Shown here one piece after another: positions 14,300 through 20,345 of a stretch of DNA of 21,574 bases; the stretch's first letter is position 1, and every line of letters begins with the position of its first letter. The stretch covers positions 1 through 21,574 of the forward strand of contig QFPD01000002.1 of assembly GCA_003248845.1 (NCBI GenBank). The letters run 5' to 3'. A program made the position numbers and the translations under genes. Source of the stretch: Microbacterium sp. GTDB taxonomy: Bacteria > Actinomycetota > Actinomycetes > Actinomycetales > Microbacteriaceae. The notes under the pieces are model-generated. The model worked only from the letters and a program-made list of their open reading frames with translations, was not told the DNA's origin and did no database searches.

Positions 14300-14992
14300 G
14301 TGAATCCCGCCGATAAGGTCATCGAGCTGCTCCAGAAGATCCAGGAGAAGATCGAGCAGATCACCCGCCTGGTCAACGCCGTCCTCAGCCGCATCACGTC
14401 CTTCCTGAGCTGGGTCGCCGACAGGCTCCGCGACGGCTGGAACACCATGCTCGCCAAGCTCGGCGAGTTCTGGGACTGGTTCACCGACAAGCTCTCGTAC
14501 GTCGGCAACCCCTTTCTGCTCAACGGCGCGGCCGACGGATGGAAGCAGGCGGCCGCGAAGGTCGCTCGACTCAACGACGACATCACCGATCTGAACCTGT
14601 CGGTCGACGACCGGTGGACGGGCCGCGCTGCGGAACAGTACACGCAGTCGATCGAGCCGCAGCGCCGCGCGAACACGTCGATCATGTCCGATTTCGCGGA
14701 GAACATCGCGGGCGCCATGACGACCATGGCGGGGGCGATCATCGCGTTCTGGGCGGGTATCGCCATCGCGATCATCGCCCTGCTGAGCGCGCTCGCCGGC
14801 GCGGCCGTCGCCACCGGCACGATCATCGGTCTGCCCGCCGTGCCGGTGCTGATCACGCTGGGCATCGTCGCCTTCCTCGTCGCCGCCGGCAGCGGTGTCG
14901 CGATCCTCTACGTGTCGGCGGGTGGGGCTCGCTCGACTCTGCGCTCGACCTCGGCGGGCATCACCAGCTGGCCGAAGATCGCGATGCAATGA
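14300..14992 (+). CDS. WXG-containing membrane protein (WXG100-superfamily-like)
   Basis: A 230-residue protein. The N-terminal ~70 residues form an amphipathic helix rich in Lys, Ile and Trp. A helical hairpin follows at 80-135, turning at RWTGRAAEQY (W106-T-G108), the turn motif of WXG100 proteins. Two long hydrophobic helices (~138-170 and 174-205) and a short basic tail end the protein. This is the layout of T7SS-linked proteins that combine a WXG-like domain with membrane helices, either a membrane-perforating effector or an anchored partner. No catalytic domain is seen. GTG 14300 follows the EspC-like gene by 20 bases, with a weak purine-rich GAACGAGACGAG region upstream. The stop overlaps the next gene as ATGA. 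Confidence 0.7.
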   Translation: MNPADKVIELLQKIQEKIEQITRLVNAVLSRITSFLSWVADRLRDGWNTMLAKLGEFWDWFTDKLSYVGNPFLLNGAADGWKQAAAKVARLNDDITDLNLSVDDRWTGRAAEQYTQSIEPQRRANTSIMSDFAENIAGAMTTMAGAIIAFWAGIAIAIIALLSALAGAAVATGTIIGLPAVPVLITLGIVAFLVAAGSGVAILYVSAGGARSTLRSTSAGITSWPKIAMQ

Positions 14993-15417
14993 CCGAGCGC
15001 TCCCTACAGTCCTTCCGCTCCCGCAGGCCGGGCGTCACGGCGACGGTCGCCGTGATCATCGGGGGGCTGGTGGCCGTCCTCGCGGCGCTGCTGCTCTGGG
15101 GGGCCGCCAGGGACGGCGCGCTCGTCGGGCCCGGCGCGGCCATGCTGCTCCTCGCGGTGCTCAGCGCCGTCACCGGCATCGTCGGGTTCCGTGTCGCGCG
15201 CGCTCCTCGCGAGGCCGCTCCGATGACCGGTCCGTTGCAACTGCTCACGATCCTGGTCTTCGTCGTGGGTGTGACAGGCGCGGTTCTCGGCGTCGTGATC
15301 GGAGGCATCCAGGGGTCGATACCGGCGATCGGCACGGGGGTGCTGACACTCGTTCTCGGCCTCGTCATCGCCCTGCAGGGGGCGCTCCTGTACGGCGCGG
15401 CACAGCACGGCGCCTGA
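14989..15417 (+). CDS. Small four-helix membrane protein, unknown family
   Basis: A 142-residue membrane protein with four hydrophobic helices (near residues 17-40, 50-68, 84-107 and 115-136), a basic N-terminus (MTERSLQSFRSRRPG) that should sit in the cytoplasm, and small-residue-rich helices. I do not recognise the family. The ATG overlaps the WXG protein stop by 4 bases (ATGA), so it is co-translated with it and is probably a functional partner; an immunity or assembly role for the membrane-active WXG protein is a guess from position. The 86 bases after the stop hold no clear terminator. Confidence 0.75.
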   Translation: MTERSLQSFRSRRPGVTATVAVIIGGLVAVLAALLLWGAARDGALVGPGAAMLLLAVLSAVTGIVGFRVARAPREAAPMTGPLQLLTILVFVVGVTGAVLGVVIGGIQGSIPAIGTGVLTLVLGLVIALQGALLYGAAQHGA

Positions 15418-15492
15418 CCCGGCCCCGCTTGCGCCTGAGCAGTGCCGATTCGTTGGTCCTCGGCACCCGGGCATCCGCTCAGACCCGCTCGA

Positions 15493-15498
15493 TACACT
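15493..15498 (+). promoter_or_regulatory. -10 box of the zinc-ribbon SDR gene (leaderless)
   Basis: TACACT ends 5 bases before GTG 15504, with no Shine-Dalgarno sequence between; no clear -35 box. Confidence 0.6.
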
Positions 15499-15503
15499 CT
15501 CCT

Positions 15504-16973
15504 GTGCCCGAAAACCCCTCCATCGACCCCGCTGAGCTCGAGATCGCGCTGCGCGTGATCGCCGCGACCGCCGACCTCGACCCGGAGGACCCCGACTACA
15601 TCGCCCTGCGCCGCGCCACGGGGAAGATGTACAAAGACGTGAAGCGGCAGGCCCGCAAGGACAAGCGCCAGCGCATCGCCGACGCCGATCGCGCCGTCGT
15701 CGCGGCGACCGCCACGGGCGCCCCCGACCGCATCGACGACGAGACGCGCGGCATCCCGCTCGCCGCCCGCACCGCGGCTCCCACAGCCGGCGAGCTCATC
15801 AAGCCGCGCGCCTGCTACATCTGCAAAGAGCTCTACACGACGGTGGATGCCTTCTACCATCAGCTCTGCCCGGACTGCGCGGCCATGAGTCACGAGAAGC
15901 GCGACGCGCGCACCGACCTCACCGGCCGCCGTGCGCTGCTGACCGGCGGGCGCGCGAAGATCGGCATGTACATCGCGCTGCGACTGCTGCGCGACGGCGC
16001 GCACACGACCATCACGACCCGCTTCCCCCGCGACGCGGTGCGCCGCTTCTCAGCCCTGCCCGACTCGGCGGACTGGATCCATCGCCTCAAGATCGTCGGC
16101 ATCGACCTGCGCGACCCGGCCCAGGTGATCGGACTCGCCGACGCCGTCGCGGCCGACGGCCCGCTCGACATCCTCATCAACAACGCGGCGCAGACGGTGC
16201 GGCGCTCCGCCGGGGCGTACAAGCCGCTGGTGGATGCCGAGCTGGCGCCGCTGCCCCAAGGCCCGCTGCCCGAGCTGCTCACGTTCGGGCACACGAACGA
16301 CGCGCACCCGCTGGCCCTCGCGCAGTCGGTGTCGAGCCACCCGATCCTGGCGGCCGCCGCACCTGCTTCTGAAACGCTCAGTGCGGAGACCCTGACCGCC
16401 GAGGCGATGGCGGCCGGCTCGTCGTCGCTCGAGCGCCTCGCAGCCGGCACCGCGATCGACGCGGGGGGTCTCGTGCCCGACGAGAACCACATCAACAGCT
16501 GGACCCAGTCGGTCGACCAGGTCGAGCCTCTCGAGATGCTCGAGGTGCAGCTCGCGAACATGACGGCACCGTTCCTGCTCGTCAGTCGCCTGCGCCCCTC
16601 GATGGCCGCCGCGACGGCCCGACGCAAGTACATCGTCAACGTCTCGGCGATGGAGGGCGTCTTCGGCCGCGGGTACAAGGGCCCGGGGCATCCGCATACC
16701 AACATGGCCAAGGCTGCTCTGAACATGCTGACGCGGACGAGCGCGCGCGAGATGTTCGAGACCGACGGCATCCTCATGACCGCCGTCGACACCGGTTGGA
16801 TCACCGACGAGCGCCCGCACTTCACGAAGGTGCGCCTCGCCGAGGAGGGCTTCCACGCGCCGCTCGACCTCGTCGACGGTGCGGCCCGCGTCTACGACCC
16901 GATCGTGCGCGGCGAGGCCGGCGAGGATCTGTTCGGCATCTTCCTGAAGGACTACCGCAAGAGCTCGTGGTGA
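15504..16973 (+). CDS. SDR-family protein with N-terminal four-cysteine zinc ribbon
   Basis: A 489-residue protein. Residues 1-95 form a basic helical arm, and 104-125 a likely zinc ribbon, CYICKELYTTVDAFYHQLCPDC (two CxxC pairs). From 140 a Rossmann fold follows, with ALLTGGRAKIGMYIALRL as the nucleotide-binding turn, IDLRDP, then DILINNAAQ. A long insert (~235-345) rich in Ala and Ser separates this from VNVSAMEG (Ser381) and NMAKAALNML (Lys403). Position 399, where classical SDRs have the catalytic Tyr, is Thr, so ordinary oxidoreductase chemistry is doubtful. Similar long SDRs with this ribbon exist in actinobacteria and some eukaryotes, to my recollection, function unknown. The GTG is set by the leaderless promoter. 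The end overlaps the SseB-like gene by 22 bases. Confidence 0.88.
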   Translation: MPENPSIDPAELEIALRVIAATADLDPEDPDYIALRRATGKMYKDVKRQARKDKRQRIADADRAVVAATATGAPDRIDDETRGIPLAARTAAPTAGELIKPRACYICKELYTTVDAFYHQLCPDCAAMSHEKRDARTDLTGRRALLTGGRAKIGMYIALRLLRDGAHTTITTRFPRDAVRRFSALPDSADWIHRLKIVGIDLRDPAQVIGLADAVAADGPLDILINNAAQTVRRSAGAYKPLVDAELAPLPQGPLPELLTFGHTNDAHPLALAQSVSSHPILAAAAPASETLSAETLTAEAMAAGSSSLERLAAGTAIDAGGLVPDENHINSWTQSVDQVEPLEMLEVQLANMTAPFLLVSRLRPSMAAATARRKYIVNVSAMEGVFGRGYKGPGHPHTNMAKAALNMLTRTSAREMFETDGILMTAVDTGWITDERPHFTKVRLAEEGFHAPLDLVDGAARVYDPIVRGEAGEDLFGIFLKDYRKSSW

Positions 16974-17719
16974 GCGAACCGCACCTCGAACACCGTGCCG
17001 GGGTCGACACGGATCGACGCGGCGTCCGGCAGCATCGCCTGCAGGTCCGTCGAGGGAGCGCCCACCAACCAAGTCGTCGACGGGTCGAGTCCGCGCACGA
17101 GCTTCTCGTGCGTCCAGGCCAGGAGCGATGTGCCGCCGGGCTCGGGTGACGTCGCCAGTTCGAGATCGCCCCGACCCGGGTCGGTGGCGCTCGCCACGAT
17201 GAGACGCTGATCCGCGGCCGCCGCGACCGCATCCTCTCGCGTGCCCGTACCGGCTGCGAGGCGCACGGCGGCGAGTTCGAGCGCCGTGAGGAGGCGGCTG
17301 CCCGGAGCGGCAGATGCCGGCTCGGGCGAACCGTCCCGCACCGCGGCGAGGTCCGCTGGGGGGATCTCGCACGCAGGCTGAGATCCGGGGTTGACCACGA
17401 TGCCTGCGCCGCCCTTGACGCCTGCGGCGAGGATTCCGCCGCGGACCCACATCGGCCGGAGGTCGGGCCGCGCGTGCGCGCCGACGCGATCCGGGGAGGT
17501 GAACACCGCCACCAGCGGCGTTCCCGACGCGGACTGCAGCATCAGCGGCTCGAGCGTCGACGAATCCGCGTAGGTCAGCACCAGCACGGGCCAGCCGGAC
17601 AGCGTGGCCAGCACGTCACTGAGCGGGATCGCCCCGAGCCGCCAGGCCGTCAGCGTCGATTCGAGCCCCGGTTCGGCGGGGCGACCGAGGAGGGTCAGGA
17701 CGGGGTCGGCGGCGGTCAC
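16952..17719 (-). CDS. SseB-like protein with two SseB-type repeats
   Basis: A 255-residue soluble protein resembling the SseB N-terminal domain family, duplicated: one unit at ~44-128 (VLVLTYADSSTLEPLMLQ, ending GIVVNPGSQPACEIPPADL) and a second at ~172-246 (LIVASATDPGRGDLELAT, ending DAASIRVDPGTVFEV). SseB-type domains appear near secretion and type VII loci in actinobacteria without a clear biochemical role, and often in proteins that may chaperone or neutralise partners. It is the last gene of the minus-strand operon: GTG 17719 overlaps the stop of the preceding gene (GTGA). By position it could be an immunity protein or chaperone for the 446-residue protein at the head of the operon, but nothing in the sequence proves it. 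Confidence 0.75.
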   Translation of the reverse strand: MTAADPVLTLLGRPAEPGLESTLTAWRLGAIPLSDVLATLSGWPVLVLTYADSSTLEPLMLQSASGTPLVAVFTSPDRVGAHARPDLRPMWVRGGILAAGVKGGAGIVVNPGSQPACEIPPADLAAVRDGSPEPASAAPGSRLLTALELAAVRLAAGTGTREDAVAAAADQRLIVASATDPGRGDLELATSPEPGGTSLLAWTHEKLVRGLDPSTTWLVGAPSTDLQAMLPDAASIRVDPGTVFEVRFAHHELLR

Positions 17720-18474
17720 GATGCTCGCTCTCTCTCGGGGAGGACGGGGAGGTCCAGCACATCGGGGCGCGGCATCGTCGCACGCAGCCAGGAATCGATC
17801 GTCGCGAGCGCCTCCTCGACCCGGCGCGGCTGGCCGTCGGCTCCGAACGACCGTCCGAACGCGCCGTCCAAGCCGCCTCCGGTCGCGATCCAGCCGGTGA
17901 CGCCGCCATGACGGCCCAGGCGCACCTCGACTCGGAAGGTGTCAGTCGGGCGCAGGGAGTAGGTGACGCCGCCGTATTCGGGCACGCGGAGCACGGGGGC
18001 ATCCGGCCACCATGCCTGGATGCGCTCGCCCAAGGCCTTCTCGTCGATGTGGTCGAGCGGATCGACGCCATGCGAACGCAGGGTGCGGGCGTCCAATGCG
18101 GCCTGGCGTCGCTCCTGCCAGGTGAGCGCGGGGCCGGCGGAGGCCAGCGACCGCGCGGGCGCCGTGTGCGCCGTGGGGGCCAGCGCTTCATCGGAGGCGA
18201 GTTCATGGATGGTGCGATCGATGTCGGAGAGGAGGGCCTCGAGGTCGTCCGACGTCGTCCGGGTGAGGTACCCGCTGAGATCGCGATCCCACCCGATCAG
18301 ACGGGCGGTGAACGCACCGGGCTCGGCCGCGGCGCGCAGGTACACGTCGAACAGCGCGAAGAGCTTCACCTGCACGAGGTCGCCGGAGACGAGGACAGCG
18401 ACGATCGCAGCGCCCCACCGAGCCCGGACGCGGGAGACGATGAGGTCGGTGACGGAAGGGGCATCCGTCATCAT
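17716..18474 (-). CDS. Unknown protein in the WXG-effector operon (candidate immunity/chaperone)
   Basis: A 252-residue soluble protein I do not recognise. Residues 1-95 are helical with alternating Val/Leu (TDLIVSRVRARWGAAIVAVL, then LFALFDVYLRAA), followed by a Thr/Ala linker (~96-118), a charged helix (WQERRQAALDARTLRSHGVD) and a β-rich C-terminal part (~155-232) with YGGVTYSLRPTDTFRVEVRL and GWIATGGGLDGAFGRSF. No catalytic motif, signal peptide or membrane helix is visible. The ATG at 18474 overlaps the upstream stop (ATGA; a second ATG follows at once), and its own stop overlaps the SseB-like start. Such tight coupling to a toxin-like gene makes immunity or targeting the first guess; that is inference from gene order only. 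Confidence 0.75.
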   Translation of the reverse strand: MMTDAPSVTDLIVSRVRARWGAAIVAVLVSGDLVQVKLFALFDVYLRAAAEPGAFTARLIGWDRDLSGYLTRTTSDDLEALLSDIDRTIHELASDEALAPTAHTAPARSLASAGPALTWQERRQAALDARTLRSHGVDPLDHIDEKALGERIQAWWPDAPVLRVPEYGGVTYSLRPTDTFRVEVRLGRHGGVTGWIATGGGLDGAFGRSFGADGQPRRVEEALATIDSWLRATMPRPDVLDLPVLPERERAS

Positions 18475-19811
18475 CGCGGAACCGCGGTGCCGTGCGGACC
18501 GAGTGTCGGGACCCATTCGTAGAGGCCCGCGAAAGGCCCGTTCGCGTCGAAGATGTGACGGAACTCGCTTCCGAGCGCGCCGCTGACGACGTTCCCGCTC
18601 GCGTCGAGGGGCGAGTGCGAGAACTGGATGTTCATCCGCGACGTCATCACGTCGTCGAGGAACGGAGCGTTGAGGGTCTCGAACATGTCGCTGTTCGACA
18701 ACCCGTTCGCGTTCTGCACGGCGCCCCAGAGGTCCACGCCCTCGTCGGTGGTGCCGAGCTCGAAGTACGCGGACCCGTTGTCGCGCGCGACGTTCGCGTA
18801 GCTGGTCGGGGCATCGCCCTCCCAACGCCCGAGGACCGCCGTGTCGGCATCCATGTTGTGGAACGCCTGCTGATAGACCTGCTCCGGATCGGAGAGATCG
18901 AAGGGCCATGTGTCGGGGTCGTCGACGTCGAACGGCTTCTTCCCGGGCGGGACCGCGCCGTCGACGGGCGTCCGCGGCGGCGCACCATCGGGCAGATCGG
19001 GCAGGTCGGGCGCGCGCGCGGCGTCGGGTGCTCCGGCGTGCGTGCGGGGACCGCCGGGGAGCACCTTGGAGGTGAGTGCGGCGAGCTCGTCCCACGAGCT
19101 GCGCAGGCTCTTCAGCAGGGTGCCGAGCTTGCCCATCGCCTCGAGGAGCGCGGTGAGCTTCGTGCCGACCTTCGCGCTCAGCGAGGCGACACGCGTGGAG
19201 ACCTGGCCGACGATGACGGGCGTCGCGAGTCCGAGGGTGAACACGGCTTCGGCGGCCCACGAGATGATCGAGCCGACCAGCTGTGCGATGACGTCTCTGA
19301 CGAGGTCGTGGACGACTTGGACGATCGTCGACGCGATCGTGAGCCCGGTCGACATCGCACCGGCCCAGGTGCCCGCCGCGCCGATGTGCGCCGCGGCATC
19401 CGTTTGGAAGCGTCGGTAGGCGTCGATCGCCTCGCCGGCGAGCGGGTCGACGTCGGAGAGTACGCGCGTCAGCTCCTGCGCCGAACCCGCGAGCTGTGCC
19501 GAGATGTTCGCCCACGTCTGCGCGAATCCCTGAACCTCGCCGGCGTCTCCCGTCAGGTCGTTCAACCAGCCCTTGAGCGGCTCGAGATGATCCATCAGCC
19601 AGCCGAGACCGGCGGCGATCAGCGAACCGATCGGGTCGATCGCCATCGCGACGGTGTCCAGCACCGCGGTGAACGCGGCGACCCCGCCCGCGACCCAGTC
19701 GCCCGACTCGATCGCCGCCGCGACCTGAGAACCGCTGTCGAGGATGCCCGCGCCCGACAACGGCGTGGCGGTGTCGACGGGCCCGGCGACCAGCGGATTC
19801 GGCGGAGTCAC
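18471..19811 (-). CDS. WXG100-like polymorphic-toxin-type protein with unrecognised C-terminal domain
   Basis: A 446-residue protein. Residues 1-100 are helical and partly hydrophobic (TVAMAIDPIGSLIAAGLGWL). 100-190 hold a long helical hairpin with WAG (149-151) and AGEAIDAYRRFQTDAA, resembling the W-x-G/LXG-type N-terminal domains of T7SS effectors; a second helical stretch runs to ~250. A Pro/Asp-rich linker (~253-300) follows, then a separate C-terminal domain (~300-446) with AYFELGTTDEGVDLWGAVQN, LSNSDMFETLNAPFLDDVMT and NIQFSHSP. Such secretion-helix, linker and variable-tip design is that of polymorphic toxins. The tip looks like a known cell-contact toxin theme, but I cannot assign an enzyme class; His399, Asp386 and Glu351 are residues to test. 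GTG 19811 fits a leaderless promoter. Confidence 0.75.
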   Translation of the reverse strand: MTPPNPLVAGPVDTATPLSGAGILDSGSQVAAAIESGDWVAGGVAAFTAVLDTVAMAIDPIGSLIAAGLGWLMDHLEPLKGWLNDLTGDAGEVQGFAQTWANISAQLAGSAQELTRVLSDVDPLAGEAIDAYRRFQTDAAAHIGAAGTWAGAMSTGLTIASTIVQVVHDLVRDVIAQLVGSIISWAAEAVFTLGLATPVIVGQVSTRVASLSAKVGTKLTALLEAMGKLGTLLKSLRSSWDELAALTSKVLPGGPRTHAGAPDAARAPDLPDLPDGAPPRTPVDGAVPPGKKPFDVDDPDTWPFDLSDPEQVYQQAFHNMDADTAVLGRWEGDAPTSYANVARDNGSAYFELGTTDEGVDLWGAVQNANGLSNSDMFETLNAPFLDDVMTSRMNIQFSHSPLDASGNVVSGALGSEFRHIFDANGPFAGLYEWVPTLGPHGTAVPR

Positions 19812-19817
19812 CCCGTC

Positions 19818-19823
19818 AGCCTA
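19818..19823 (-). promoter_or_regulatory. -10 box of the WXG-effector operon (leaderless)
   Basis: On the minus strand TAGGCT ends 6 bases before GTG 19811; this would start the three-gene operon reading to 16952. Confidence 0.6.
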
Positions 19824-19861
19824 ATCATCCGCACGCCCGACCGGAACCCGGCCGCGCTCGG

Positions 19862-20281
19862 CTACGCGTCCGGGAGGAAGTAGGTCGCGGCGAGCGGCGC
19901 GACGTCGAGGGCGGATGCCTCGGCCCGGGTCACCCAGCGGACCTCGTCGATCTCGGCATCCGCGACGGGGGTCTGACCGCCGATGTCGACGCGGTAGACA
20001 TCGGCCACCACGAGGAAGCCGGGCTCGTTCGCGGCCGCCGCAGTGAACTCCCCGAGGGGTGCGAGCGCGCCCAGCCCGAGGCGCAGTCCGAGCTCTTCGC
20101 GCAGCTCGCGCACGAGTGTCACGTCGGGGGTCTCGCCCGGCTCGGGCTTGCCGCCGGGCTGCATGAACGCGGTCGTGCCCGCCTTGCGCACGAGCAGCAG
20201 GCGGCCGTCGACGTCGGTGATGACGGCCGCCGACACGCGGATCGAGCCGGGGGATGCCGCGGCGCCGGAAGCAGGAGTCAC
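19862..20281 (-). CDS. Nudix hydrolase
   Basis: A 139-residue hydrolase of nucleoside diphosphates linked to another moiety. The Nudix box is complete: G44-x5-E50-x7-R58-E59-L-x-E62-E63-x-G65-L, seen as GKPEPGE, then RELREELGL. The rest fits the MutT-like fold: IRVSAAVITDVDGRLLLVRK at the start and a C-terminal EIDEVRWVTRAEA. Substrate (8-oxo-dGTP, ADP-ribose or other) cannot be told. The start is GTG 20281, 6 bases after a TAGCGT box, so the message is probably leaderless. It is divergent from the serine hydrolase gene and separated by 64 bases. Confidence 0.94.
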   Translation of the reverse strand: MTPASGAAASPGSIRVSAAVITDVDGRLLLVRKAGTTAFMQPGGKPEPGETPDVTLVRELREELGLRLGLGALAPLGEFTAAAANEPGFLVVADVYRVDIGGQTPVADAEIDEVRWVTRAEASALDVAPLAATYFLPDA

Positions 20282-20287
20282 GCCCTC

Positions 20288-20293
20288 ACGCTA
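20288..20293 (-). promoter_or_regulatory. -10 box of the Nudix gene (leaderless)
   Basis: On the minus strand TAGCGT ends 6 bases before GTG 20281. Confidence 0.6.
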
Positions 20294-20333
20294 CCGCCGC
20301 GGGCGAGGCCCGCCCGTCGCGGAGTCGCGCTCG

Positions 20334-20339
20334 TAGGCT
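20334..20339 (+). promoter_or_regulatory. -10 box of the serine hydrolase gene (leaderless)
   Basis: TAGGCT ends 6 bases before ATG 20346, the same hexamer as that of the WXG-effector operon. Confidence 0.6.
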
Positions 20340-20345
20340 GGAACC

